Shown here: positions 26,160 to 39,700 of the stretch, piece after piece
How the letters are laid out: each line of letters starts with the position of its first letter
Position numbering within the stretch: position 1 is the stretch's first letter
Source of the DNA: Urechis unicinctus
Taxonomy: Eukaryota > Annelida > Polychaeta > Xenopneusta > Urechidae
Direction: 5' to 3'
Length of the DNA stretch: 64,000 nucleotides
NCBI GenBank assembly: GCA_034190875.2
Contig: CM067345.1
Location: 27,756,811-27,820,810, forward strand
Notes under the pieces: model-generated
The model's database searches: none
What the model saw: the letters and a program-made list of their open reading frames with translations, nothing else
Told to the model about the DNA's origin: nothing
Made by a program: the position numbers and the translations under genes

Positions 26160-26325
26160 TGTTAACCCTTGTCCAGTTTATGGTGCTGTTAGTGAATGTC
26201 CAGTTTATGGCGGTGTGGGTGGACGTCCAGTTTATGGCGGTGTGGGTGGACGTCCAGTTTATGGTAGTGTGGGTGGAAATCCAGTTTATGGCGGTATGGG
26301 TGGACATCCAATCTCAGGTCGGTGT
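26160..26325. repeat. 27-bp minisatellite, short version (inverted copy 0)
   Basis: About six units of CAGTTTATGGCGGTGTGGGT plus GGACGTC, 27 bp each. The same unit, on the opposite strand, forms the long arrays at 33840-34529 and 42112-43019. It marks the outer end of the inverted partial duplication copy 0. Confidence 0.85.
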
Positions 26326-27148
26326 AGCCAACTCCCCTTGCTGACTTCACGTGCGAGTGACTGCATGTCGAATTAAGGATGTAACTGTTTTAGAGCCACA
26401 AACGTACATATCTGATGATGATGATATCGTCAGTTATTGAACAGCTAACTTTTCAAGATAATCGCGTCTGTCTGCCTTAAATTCTACGACCTGCATCCTA
26501 TTCGTCAGTCCCGACCGCTTTATAGTGGGCCATTCAAAATCACATATCGCGGAGATATAGGACTACAAAGTGTGACGTCATATACTGGATAATGTTCCAT
26601 TACCGCTAACATTCGTGTGGTTCATTGTTTTAGGGGGGCACCGTTATCGATGGGACGACAAAACTAAATAATACAGATTTAGACAGTACATTATGAATAT
26701 TTCCAGTCAAATAATAATGTTGTAAATTTATCAACATAATTTTCGATCAAGTTAACTTTGCGGCACAAATTAAAAGATGCCATTATTTAAGTCTACGTTA
26801 AACGTGGTTATGTATTAACCTAATGATCCCTGAGTGCCCGATATTAGGCTGAACAGCCGCTTTTAGCTAACAGACAGTCTAATAACGATCCCATTTCCCA
26901 ATTCGAACCCTACCACTCGCACGCTACAATATCATAATAATGTCACTCGCTAATTAGTCACAATATATGATCTGTTTGGATGATTGTTATATATGTAACC
27001 TGGTTTACCTGAAAGATCTTCCAACGAGCCCATAATGGCCCCTGTAGTGTCTGATTGTAAATATCATACCTAGCGGCTATGTTGTTTGCTATGTACCCCT
27101 AGTGGGCTGAGCGAACACTTATTAAAGATACTTCTTCTTTACAACAAG

Positions 27149-28333
27149 ATGGCGTTAGCCACACGATTCCCTCGCGAGGCAGCAACTAACCACTATCCCG
27201 GGGTGGGGGGTTCTCTCCTTGGAAAAGAGTAGGGGTGAGCCGCCATGGGAAACAAAAACCGGACCATATCTATACCAAGCCAAAGTGAGAAAAGGGAACC
27301 ATTTACATACCAAATCCTCTGAAAAAAGACCATTCACATACAAAATCTTAAAAAGGGTCACCAATACATATACCAAAATTAATGATCCCAAATCATATCT
27401 AGACCACCTCGCGGAGCTACATCCATAAACCAAACTAACGATTCAGAATGAAAAAGTACGTTTATTAAACTTCGCAACTGCAACTGCTGATACCGTGGTC
27501 AGTCCCAACGATGCTCTGGTTCGTAACGGCAAAGCAGTTAATTAAATAGCGGCCACTAAATAAACAGATGTGTGACTCGGGCCCGCAGGCTATCAACGTG
27601 CGCCCCAGGACGTCTGGCCCATGAGGTAGACGACATAGCAGGAGAAAGTACCGACTGACCTTTCTGTTTGCTTATCATGTCATAAAACTTGTCTTTGAAA
27701 TAACGCAACCACGCTGACTGATAGGGCTGGCCACTATTGACCCAGGGGACTTGAGCAAACACCCATAGCATCCTTCTAGATACCCATCACAAAACAGATA
27801 TCCATTGTTATACTCGCTGTCAAAAATACGGACTTATTGGTATACCAGGTCATCGCCAAAAAACCGACCCATTGTTATACCTGTCTCCAAGAAATAACGA
27901 CCCATTTGTATACCAAAATATCAAAAAAACCGACCTAAATTGGCGGCACATCCCCACTAACCTGCACATAGTGAAAACCCCCCCTCCCCCCCCCGGGCCC
28001 CCATACGCTTAGTCGACCTGCATGCAGGCTGCCGGTTTATGTTTGTTAATGCTACTCAATATACCGCCATAGAGACATCACCAAGCTTCCATTTATATAT
28101 AAACCCTGTTCAAACAGACCCAGTCATCATCTCAGGTTCACCACGAATCATGTCAACTACCGTTAACGACATCCTGTACCAGCGAGATAACTTCTGCGCT
28201 CCCTACCTGGCGAGTATGAAGCTCTTTGAGGGTGCTGAAAATGCTGAGGACGTGAATGACCCGGACTTCTTCAACCTAGGACGGATGTACACTAGGAGGG
28301 TGGTGAGCTGGCTTCATCGCACGTTCGCTTCAG
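27149..28333 (+). pseudogene. Orphan first exon of NNMT-like gene, interrupted by an 811-bp insertion
   Basis: The exon body (27149-27186 plus 27999-28333, together 373 nt) matches exon 1 of the gene at 36833-37205, including the start ATGGCGTTAG and the donor TTCAG|GTGAGT. It is in the opposite orientation to the full gene. The insertion sits after codon 12. No exon 2 or 3 follows on the plus strand, so it cannot make an enzyme. Confidence 0.85.
27187..27997. mobile_element. 811-bp insertion with G/C-run ends and internal diverged repeats
   Basis: The two uninterrupted copies of this exon define the insertion precisely. The left end reads ACTATCCCGGGGTGGGGGG; the right end reads CCCCCTCCCCCCCCCGGG, a rough inverted repeat. 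Both arms contain diverged ~40-45 bp units with 'accgaccatttgtataccaa'-type cores. The middle (27430-27770) is unique and holds a 71-codon minus-strand ORF (MLWVFAQVPWVNSGQPYQ and on) of unknown origin, perhaps a captured fragment. No target duplication can be resolved because the site is a C run. Confidence 0.65.
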
Positions 28334-28650
28334 GTGAGTCGCCAGGGGCAGCCTCGTTCATGTTACTGAGTTACTATGCTACCGACACTCATCTATATGA
28401 CGTTTTTTTTACCAGCCAAGATAGTTTCATCTAGTTCACTGAAAACCAACTTGATTTGTATATTAAGGACAAACATTTTAATTTATGTTTTGACTTTATT
28501 AATCTAGTAACATATTGGTGATGACCACTGACGGGTCACCTATGGAACTAGTGACCAATGGGGTCGGTCGGTGGTGCATGTGGGCTATTGTTGCGGATCG
28601 TTATCGGGGTGTGTGGACTAGTGTGAACGAGGCTGCCCCTGGCGACTCAC

Positions 28651-29023
28651 CTGAAGCGAACGTGTGATGAAGCCAGCTCACCACCCTCCTAGTGTACATC
28701 CGTCCTAGGTTGAAGAAGTCCGGGTCATTCACGTCCTCGGCATTTTCAGCACCCTCAAAGAGCTTCATACTCGCCAGGTAGGGAGCGCAGAAGTTATCTC
28801 GCTGGTACAGGATGTCGTTAACGGTAGTTGACATGATTCGTGGTGAACCTGAGATGATGACTGGGTCTGTTTGAACAGGGTTTATATACAAATGCAAGCT
28901 TGGTGATGTCTGTATGGAGGTATATTGAGTAGCATTAACAAACATAAACCGGCAGCCTGCATGCAGGTCGACTAAGCGTATGGGGGTTGCTGCATCGCGA
29001 GGGAATTGTGTGACTAACGCCAT
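28651..29023 (-). pseudogene. Orphan first exon of NNMT-like gene (copy 1)
   Basis: A 373-nt exon, open throughout, almost identical to exon 1 of the gene at 35488-37205 and keeping its TTCAG|GTGAGT donor. Downstream on the minus strand lies only the inverted copy 0, so exons 2 and 3 are missing. If transcribed it would give a truncated N-terminal fragment without the SAM-binding region. Confidence 0.85.
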
Positions 29024-29575
29024 CTTGGTGTAAAGCAGAAGTATCTTTAATAAATATTCGCTCAGCCCACTAGGGGTACATAGCAAACAACATAGCCGCT
29101 AGGTATGATATTTACAATCAGACGCTACAGGGGCCATTATGGGCTCGTTGGAAGATCTTTCAGGTAAACCAGGTTGCATATATAACAATCATGTAAACAG
29201 ATCATTTATTGTGGCTAATTAGCGAGTGACATTATTATCATATTGTAGCGTGGTAGGGTTCGAATTGGGAAATGGTATCTTTTAATCTGTGCCGCAACGT
29301 TTACTTGATCGAAAATCATGTTAATAAATTTTCAACTTTATTATTTGACTGGAAATATCCATAATGTACTGTGTAAAAATCTATATTATTTAGTTGTGTC
29401 GTTCCATCGATAACGGTGCCCCACTAAAACCATGAACCACACGAATGTTAGCGGTAATTGGGGGTTCTCAATATTTATGCATGCCGCACATTCCGCGGCC
29501 AGAACGAGGCCATGGGTGTGTGGGTAGCCCCGTTGACCTCAGACCTCGTTAGCCTGACCGCAGCAAGTTGTAAAC

Positions 29576-30188
29576 ATGGCATCGTCTGCCGCTGTATCCC
29601 AACCAAATAGCCATCGTTATTGTTGCGTTCCGTTTTGTAAGAGTGATGGAACAGTTAACCCAGATATTTCATTTCACCGACTTCCAAACGATTCTTCAAA
29701 AAGAAAAGCCTGGCTTCACAAAATAAGGCGAAAACAAGGTCCAGAACACGGGTTCATGGTGAGTTGATTACAACTACGATCTAGAACATGTGACTGTGAG
29801 CGATTATAAGAAGGCTTGAGCTATTTGAATAGTTTCGTGTGTTTTAAGAAAGTAAAGCACATAAGAAGGAATACGTTGATACTTTTCATATTTATTATCG
29901 TTTTCATAATGTTTATGCACTCCAGGTATCAGACAGCACGTCTGTGTGTTCTCTCCATTTCACCAAGGACGATTTCAGGTGGACACCTGTAAGGAAGTGC
30001 CTAAAATCGTCAGCGATCCCCTCCATATTCGAATGGTCGTCACACAAAGAACCAAGAAGAAAGATTACCAAGCATGATTTGGAGTAATCTTATATTCATA
30101 CAAATTTAATTGCTTTTAATTGCTCTTTACAAAAAGAACTTGTGTCAAATAACTTAAGAAAATAACTGCTGTCTTGCATAAACACACA

Positions 30189-30229
<41 letters not shown>

Positions 30230-31419
30230 TGTAGTTGACAACTACCAGTTTTTATTAACGACATACCTTGATAATGATTGCAGGACTTCGAAACCAACAA
30301 CCAGCACCAGTCAAGTAGACGACCAGCCCCTGCCTGTCACTACTGATCTTGACATCCAGATGATCGTGGAGGAGAGTGACAGCAAAGAAGCTCAGCTAGA
30401 GAAGTTGCTGCAGGACATGCAAATCAAGTATGAAGAATCACAAAAACAGAATCAGGCCATGAAATATGAACTACAGATCGAAAAGTTCGGTATTTGTCGG
30501 TTTTCCTATGATCCTGACATGGTACGGTTTTACACTGGGTTCAGGAACTATCTTGAATTTGTAGCTTTTTTTGAATGCCTACAGCCGGTGGCTAAGAACA
30601 TGACCAGCATGTACTATGTTCCTAGCACAGATGTTACAATGGCAGGTAAACCTAGAGGCATGCAACTCATTGATGAGTTGTTTATGTTTCTGTGTCGTCT
30701 AAGGGTTGGGCTTAAAACTAAAGACTTAGGAGTCAGATTTAGCTGTTTCTCTGGCCTCAGTCAGTAGGAAAGTTATAACTTGGGCGAATCTTCTGTTCAC
30801 GGTACTTGGTAGGATACCAATATGGCTTCCACGAAACACCATAAGGAAGCAGATGCCAACAATTTTCAAGAACTCCTTCCCCAATACCAGAATAATCATT
30901 GACTGTTGTGAAATAGAAATCCAACAACCATCATCTCTAGCTGCCAACTAACAACTTTATTCACACTATAAGGGCAGAACGACAGTTAAGTGTCTGGTTG
31001 GTATCGCCCCGCATGGATCCCTGACATTTCTGTCCCCCTTATACAGTGGCTGCATGTCTGATGTTGAGATAACCAGGGACAGTGGGTTACTAGAGCTGTT
31101 AGAACCAGGAGATGAGATCATGGCAGACAAGGGCTTCACCATTAAACAGTTAGTTGCCCAAAAACATGCAGGAGTTATCATACCCAATTTTCTTAGAGCA
31201 AAAAAACAGTTCACCCCCGATGAAATATCAGAAAATGAACAAATTGCAAGTGTAAGGATTCATGTTGAGAGATACATCAGAAGGATCAAGGAATACAAGC
31301 TTTTTGACACTACCTTACCCCTCTCTCTAGTTGGAACTGCTCCACAGCTGTGGACCGTGGCTGGGCTTTTAGGGAACTTGCAGGGTCCTTTGATTAAAGG
31401 TAACATTGACGTTGACTGA
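29576..31419 (+). pseudogene. THAP-DDE transposase of ISL2EU-like element, copy 1 (broken)
   Basis: Exon 1 (29576-29758) starts MASSAAVSQPNSHRYCCVPF and holds the first zinc ligands (C-x3-C) of a THAP domain. Exon 2 from 29926 supplies the C-x2-H pair (VCSLHF) and AIPSIF, an AVPxIF-like THAP end. The exon 2 donor is unclear; 30036 (GTCGTC) keeps phase. Exon 3 from 30284 has a coiled-coil stretch (KEAQLEKLLQDMQIKYEESQ) and a helix-turn-helix region. The DDE nuclease of the DDE_Tnp_4 type shows catalytic Asp in IIDCCEI, Asp in IMADKGF and Glu in IHVERYIRRIK. Defects: an extra T in 30745-30748, and a nonsense TAA at 30949-30951 that copy 2 shares. Confidence 0.82.
30192..30226. repeat. AT microsatellite in transposase intron, copy 1
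   Basis: About 17 AT dinucleotides. In copy 2 the same intron has a much longer run (38389-38503), which accounts for most of the length difference between the two transposon copies. Confidence 0.95.
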
Positions 31420-31422
31420 GGA

Positions 31423-33647
31423 CTATTGACAAATATTAGGGTCAGTGCCCTTGGATTTCCCCTCAGTTGTCAACTTTGAAGCAAGGAAGTAATCAAAGAA
31501 GAAATTGTCTACCTTATTTTTTACTTCACACCACCTGTCCTGATTAAATGAGATAGTTTCAAGATGATACTCACTCTCACACCACACAAAAAAATCACAC
31601 CAAGCCAATCCTGTTACGGCCATTTGGGCCAAAATTTGAAAATAATGTATGTGGTTTTTCTTTCAGGGATAATTCATTTGTTTCTGAGCACTTCAGGTAG
31701 TTAACCTCCCTTACAGAAGAAACAGATGGGCACTTGATCTCCAGTAATCCAAAGGGTTGGCTTCGGGAGGGGTTGTAAACCTTCCTGTCTGGACTAGCTG
31801 CTAACCAGGGTGATGTTGGATTTATTACAATACCTGAAGGGTACAGGTTCACCTGGTCCCCCATGACCTTGGCATAGGCCGTTGCAGCCACGGGTTCAGA
31901 GGTTATACCATGGCGCATTGCCTCGGTGCACACATGTCTGCCTGTCTTCAGTCGGGTGACCAGGGTTTTCATAGTCCTTCTGCCTCTTAAAAACTTCCCC
32001 CAGTTTTGACGCTGTTATCCTATTTGACCTTAGTTTGTGCCATAATTTGCTGTCACCCTGTCCCCTTGTGAGTTCCTCAAATGCATGGATATCAGATATA
32101 TCAAGAATGACATCCTCCATAGCTAGACACTGTTCATATGTCAAAGCACAAGTGTAATTATTATTCATGACATCAGCATAAGGGAGTGTAGGGAATGGGA
32201 CACCATCATGGATGTTGAAAATATAGGACGAGGACAACTTGTGGTGGTAACTTAATACACACCCCTTGGGCACAGGGCCAATCTTGGTCTCAACCATTTC
32301 TCCACTACTATTGGAAGGATCAAGGGCAGGGAGCATGAGAGAATCTGGGGAAATTTTGGAAAAATCTTCAAACAGTTTGGCAAAGTCAGGGAAGTCAGAT
32401 CGAATAGGATTGTAAAAAGTGGACTTGATACTCCTGTGTTGTTGATGTTGCAGATCCGCTGAGGCGACCTTCCCCTGATAGCCCATCACTTCCATGTCGC
32501 TGATGTCCATTCCCCGTATACGAGGGCCTCTAGGCCGGTGCCAGGTCTGGGGTAGTGAAGTCTTGGCCAAATCTTCTGGAATGACTTTGAATCCCCTGGA
32601 CTTGAACTTCGCCATTTTGGTAGAGCACACCACCAATATGCCCACACTGACCACTAAGGCCTATAGCACAGCTACAGGAGGCTGTTAGGATTGCTGTCGG
32701 CTCCTCTGTAGATAATGTGATCTGTTAAAAAACCATCATTGGGAATATCAATTGCATTCAATGATTATTTCTCAGATTTCATATTGATTGACTTGTTTTT
32801 GAGTTAATTCATAGAGATAGTATGAATCTGCAGATATTTTGAAACATTTCACCTCTTAATTTTATCCATGCACTACCAACCACACGGTGTGGATTTTATT
32901 ATCACTATTGGGTCGATGCAGTGGATATGTTCTTAACTCTGCAAGAAATGGAAAAGCATGCCAGATTAGTATCTTAATGGTTTTATAATCAGGAAATATT
33001 AGTGAGGATTATATAAGTGTGAATCATCATGCCTTCATGCATACCATTTGTTGTCAAAAACAAATCTACAGCAGCATCTTTTCTCCTTATCTTCAGTTTT
33101 GATCAATAAAAAATGTTTACAAATTTTGACCACTACCATGTAGTCGAGTTTTTTCATCATGCTTAGAGACAGTAACCACATGCATTTATGGGCCACAATA
33201 ACCATGCAAGAAAGACATGTATTCAGGTCGAGATGTCATACCTCAATTGAGTGGGCATCTTCATTTTTCTTCTGGGATCTGTGGCATCTTCCCTTTATGA
33301 CACAGCCGTTACTGACAAGCCTTTCCACTGGAGAAATAAACATGATCAAATAAGCATCTATCCTGTGTTATCCGTCCTGAATGAACAGCGATCAACTACT
33401 TAAACACACCTCCAAACAACTCTATCAACGCCACCGGCAAGCGCCCAGATGCCAAGCGGTCGCCGACCATGTAGGTATATGTAATGATAAAATTACCTGT
33501 TATGCCGTGGACGTATTCCTCATCAAAATATTTCATGGCTTTTGCGATGTTTCTTTTCCCGGAAGCATCCGAAGTATTTGATAAATAGGTTTCGACAAAC
33601 CCGAACGATAAGAAAGGAACGAGAGACAAATCACGCTTACTCGCCAT
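31423..33647 (-). pseudogene. SWIM zinc finger / YqaJ nuclease protein of ISL2EU-like element, copy 1 (broken)
   Basis: Minus strand. A first exon at 33647-33497 (MASKRDLSLVPFLSFGFVET and on) ends at a GTAATT donor in phase 1. A middle exon probably lies near 33215-33310. The main exon, ending at 31423, has a SWIM motif, CSCAIGLSGQCGHIG (C-x-C ... C-x-H), around 32636-32690. Then comes a basic segment and a YqaJ-type exonuclease with Glu in HGITSEPVAA, Asp in AASPDRKV and the E-x-K of LLEIKCP, a PD-(D/E)xK core. Extra bases near 32613-32616, 31967 and 31656 shift the frame relative to copy 2. Confidence 0.78.
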
Positions 33648-33839
33648 CTTCGCCGTGTTGTTTACATGTGCGGCGACTTAGGGACTGCTGATTGCCCTTA
33701 CTGGCCTCGTTCTCGATATCGCTGCATTATTCATGAGGCAATATTAAGAACCCCCAATGGAACATTATCCGGTATGTGACGTCACAGTTAGTAGCCCTAT
33801 ATCTCCGCGATATGTGATTTTGAATGGCCCATTATAAAG

Positions 33840-34529
33840 CACCGCCATATACTGGACAGGACGTCCACCCACACCGCCATCCACCCACACCGCCATAAAC
33901 TGGACGTCCATCCACACCGCCATAAACAGGACGTCCACCCACACCGCCATGAACTGGACATCCACCCACACCGCCATAAACTGGACATCCACCCACACCG
34001 CCATAAAACTGGACATCCACCCCACACCGCCATAAACTGGACATCCACCCACACCGCCATAAACTGGACATCCACCCACACCGCCATAAACTGGACATCC
34101 ACCCACACCGCCATAAACTAGACGGCCACCCACACCGCCATAAACTGGACGTCCACCCACACCGTCATAAACTGGACATCCACCCACAACACCATAAACT
34201 GGACATCCACCCACACTGCCATCAACTGGACATCCACCCCCACCGCCATATATTAGACGTCCACCCACACGGCCATCGAACTTGACATCCACCCACACCG
34301 CCATAAACTGGACGTCCACCCACACCGCCATAAACTGGACATCCACCCACAACACCATAAACTGGACATCCACCCACACTGCCATAAACTGGACATCCAC
34401 CCACATCACCATAAACTGGACATCCACCCACAACACCAAAAACTGGACATCCACCCACACTGCCATAAACGGGACATCCACCCACGACACCATAAACTGG
34501 ACATCCACCCACAACACCATAAACTGGAC
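33840..34529. repeat. 27-bp minisatellite, copy 1 (~25 units)
   Basis: The unit is CATCCACCCACACCGCCATA plus AACTGGA. Variants CGTCC, AACACC and ACTGCC occur in runs, implying local unit duplication. The unit length is a multiple of three, giving long artefactual ORFs on both strands (GGVGGCPVY-type repeats). Confidence 0.95.
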
Positions 34530-34633
34530 AGTTAAGATCAGTCAGCTGTTAAGACACAAACCCCCTTCGATGGTTGTCCTGAAAAGGCCTGTAAATACAA
34601 ACGTTTCAATACCCCCGAGTGGCAAGTATAATC

Positions 34634-34802
<169 letters not shown>

Positions 34803-34900
34803 AAACATCGTTGTATTTTTTTTCAGGAATATTAATTAAGTTCATGTATAAATATATATGTATAAATATATATGTATAAATATATATGTATAAATGTATA

Positions 34901-35487
34901 TATATACATATGAGTCAGGCGCGAAACGGAACACTATCGAACGCGCTCGTTGAATGAATTGACTTGAGCCGCTGTGACCAGAACAGGACATCAACATGCA
35001 CTGGCTGTGCCACCTGTCGGAGAAATGGAGTTCAAAGAAAATAAGAAACGGCCGCTGTGGGAAAACACAGGGATTTAACTTTGAGGTTGGAAAGAAGAGG
35101 GTGGGAAGTTACCGACTAAACCAAGGTGTGGCCGCGTAGCGGACAGAGGAGCGAATGAGGGTACACCGTTGTATACCACAGAGGTTTGCATTGGCCCGAA
35201 TGCTATATTCTATTTATGTGCCCCAGGGTTGGTAATAACTGATGAACAATCTTGCTTATTGAGATTTTGAGATAGATTTTGTCAATAATTAATTCACTAC
35301 ATCCCATCTAGTCCGTCACAAGATTGCCAGACAAAATTGTTTCATGTTGGGCATTCGACATCTTCCATGTGTCTAAATAATAAAGACATTTTGTATTCAG
35401 TGGGTTCTGATATTATTGATATGAATCAAAACAATCGGGGAAAATAATGAAATAACAACATCAAATCGATCTCACATAATAAACATA
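34901..35487. other. Downstream flank of the methyltransferase gene
   Basis: No gene seen. At about 35170-35215 a segment (ccacagaggtttgcattggc) resembles one arm of the 86-bp fold-back element at 55035-55120, so it is likely a solo or degraded copy. Confidence 0.45.
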
Positions 35488-37205
35488 TTACGATTTGCGA
35501 GCAGTAATAAAACTGTACGTTTTTCCTTCGTTCCCGACCTCGGATTTGGGGATGGGGTGTTCTTCTAGAGCGACCACTTCACAACCTGCCTCTTTCAGAG
35601 CACTTCTCACAAACGACTGGTCCAAGTTGAGATCCTCAAACCTTTCGCCGTCTATTACATACCAGTCACAATGGAGTACCGTTGAGAATAACAGAATGCC
35701 CCCTGGTTTGAGATGGGATGTGACCTTCTTGAGGATGTTCTTGTAGTTGTCGTGATCAGCAGCAGCAGCTTCCATCGTTAGTAAGGAGATGATGCAGTCA
35801 GCGGGAGGGATGACTAGATCACCAAAGATGCTTGGGCTATGAAGGTCACACGGGTAGATCCCCCGCACGCGATCTCTAGCCCGTGCTTCAACCACAGACG
35901 GATCGCTTTTGGCAACACAACAAAACAAATCTTCTTTGTAGTATTTGTTACAAAACGTTCACTTATTATTTAGTTCTGCACTGGATAGCATATGTGATTT
36001 GACCAATCAGTGAAACCCCATCACAAATTACAGCATTGAAATGACAGAAATTCAATTTAGCTGGACCTAAGGACGTAGCAGCATGAATATAACTGTAGAT
36101 ACTTACTCTTGTCCCTCCATCTGGGCGACCGTTTTGTAGTAGGGTGACCAATCGTAATCCAGGGTACCTTCGATCCAGTGTTTGACGACGAGCCTATTAG
36201 GGGCGGCGTACTCTGTCAGGAAGATGTCATCGTAACATCGACTGGAGCTGAGGGCTGAGTGGATGGACGGTCCACAACATATATCAACCAAAGTCTGGCC
36301 TTTGAAGTCACCTGAATACAAATGATAAGACGGATGAATTAAGGTAAGAGATAATCCACCACTTCCCCTATCAATAAAATCCAGCATCTGTCATAATCAA
36401 GATGAATTGTCGCTGCTCATTATCATCTTGACCTCGTTCTGGGTCAGTCGCAAAAATTATTGTAGTCCCTAAGGCGTTTTTCAAATATTACGTGACACTT
36501 TTTACACATTTAAAGCACCCTCTACCCCCGTATTACTCAGTAACACTAGTCCACACACCCCGATAACGATCCGCAACAATAGCCCACATGCACCACCGAC
36601 CGACCCCATTGGTCACTAGTTCCATAGGTGACCCGTCAGTGGTCATCACCAATATGTTACTAGATTAATAAAGTCAAAACATAAATTAAAATGTTTGTCC
36701 TTAATATACAAATCAAGTTGGTTTTCAGTGAACTAGATGAAAACTATCTTGGCTGGTAAAAAACGTCATATAGATGAGTGTCGGTAGCATAGTAACTCAG
36801 TAACATGAACGAGGCTGCCCCTGGCGACTCACCTGAAGCGAACGTGCGATGAAGCCAGCTCACCACCCTCCTAGTGTACATCCGTCCTAGGTTGAAGAAG
36901 TCCGGGTCATTCACGTCCTCGGCATTTTCAGCACCCTCAAAGAGCTTCATACTCGCCAGGTAGGGAGCGCAGAAGTTATCTCGCTGGTACAGGATGTCGT
37001 TAACGGTAGTTGACATGATTCGTGGTGAACCTGAGATGATGACTGGGTCTGTTTGAACAGGGTTTATATACAAATGCAAGCTTGGTGATGTCTGTATGGA
37101 GGTATATTGAGTAGCATTAACAAACATAAACCGGCAGCCTGCATGCAGGTCGACTAAGCGTATGGGGGTTGCTGCATCGCGAGGGAATTGTGTGACTAAC
37201 GCCAT
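35488..37205 (-). CDS. NNMT/PNMT/TEMT-family SAM methyltransferase
   Basis: Minus strand, three exons: 37205-36833, 36311-36107 and 35933-35488. The family transfers a methyl group from SAM to small amines such as nicotinamide, phenylethanolamine or indolethylamine. Exon 2 has the SAM-binding motif LVDICCGPSIHSALSS and DWSPYYK, matching NNMT (IDIGSGP..., DWSP). Exon 3 has LHSP, the PPADC region and LKPGGILLF. The ATG at 37205 has a strong context; the internal ATG at 37016 (MSTTVNDILYQRDNF) gives about 277 aa, nearer the family's usual length. Exon 1/2 joins in phase 1. Exon 2 ends GA|GTAAGT (phase 2) but exon 3 needs one base fewer after its AG, so one base is unaccounted for: an assembly indel, unusual splicing or early decay. 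Confidence 0.75.
36546..36806. repeat. ~260-bp segment flanked by ACTCAGTAAC direct repeats
   Basis: It lies in intron 1 of the methyltransferase gene, next to exon 1. ACTCAGTAAC occurs at both edges (about 36536-36545 and 36797-36806). The same segment, inverted and lacking one flanking repeat, is at 28362-28613 between copy 0 and copy 1. The 10-bp repeats could be a target duplication of an inserted element, although no terminal inverted repeat is evident. Confidence 0.55.
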
Positions 37206-37764
37206 CTTGGTGTAAAGCAGAAGTATCTTTAATAAATATTCGCTCAGCCCACTAGGGGTACATAGCAAACAACATAGCCGCTAGGTATGATATTTACAAT
37301 CAGACGCTACAGGGGCCATTATGGGCTCGTTGGAAGATCTTTCAGGTAAACCAGGTTGCATATATAACAATCATGTAACAGAGATCATTTATTGTGGCTA
37401 ATTAGCGAGTGACATTATTATCATATTGTAGCGTGGTAGGGTAGGGTTCAAAATTGGGAAATGGTATCTTTTAATCTGTGCCGCAACGTTTACTTGATCG
37501 AAAATCATGTTAATAAATTTTCAACTTTATTATTTGACTGGAAATATCCATAATGTACTGTGTAAAAATCTGTATTATTTAGTTGTGTCGTTCCATCGAT
37601 AACGGTGCCCCACTAAAACCATGAACCACACGAATGTTAGCGGTAATTGGGGGTTCTCAATATTTATGCATGCCGCACATTCCGCGGCCAGAACGAGGCC
37701 ATGGGTGTGTGGGTAGCCCCGTTGACCTCAGACCTCGTTAGCCTGACCGCAGCGAGTTGTAAAC

Positions 37765-39697
<1,933 letters not shown>

Positions 39698-39700
39698 GGA

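Larger units (their letters stand above)
26510..28613. repeat. Segmental duplication copy 0 (inverted, without transposon)
   Basis: Reverse-complement counterpart of the flanks of the methyltransferase first exon. Going left to right it holds the minisatellite flank ('cccgaccgctttatagtggg'), the unoccupied transposon target AT at 26599-26600, the dispersed repeat, an inverted first exon, and the 250-bp segment also present at 36546-36806. It is more diverged than copies 1 and 2 are from each other, so it is the older copy. The junction with copy 1 lies at about 28613-28621. Confidence 0.8.
29459..33756. mobile_element. ISL2EU-like DNA transposon, copy 1
   Basis: A 4298-bp element with inverted ends TGGGGGTTCTCAATATT and AATATTAAGAACCCCCA, flanked by AT at 29457-29458 and 33757-33758. 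The empty paralogous site at 26599-26600 reads GCGGTAATGGAAC (on the other strand) and proves the borders and a 2-bp AT duplication. The element encodes a THAP-domain DDE transposase on the plus strand and a SWIM/YqaJ nuclease on the minus strand, converging with 3 bp between stop codons. I recall this pairing, and AT duplications, from the Repbase superfamily ISL2EU. Both genes carry disabling mutations. Confidence 0.85.
28622..34530. repeat. Segmental duplication copy 1
   Basis: Nearly identical to 36807-43020 in the same orientation. It comprises the methyltransferase exon 1, its upstream flank, the whole ISL2EU-like transposon, and the start of the 27-bp minisatellite. Differences are scattered single-base changes, small indels and different AT-microsatellite lengths. 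The right border lies inside the minisatellite; the left border meets the inverted copy 0 directly. Confidence 0.9.
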
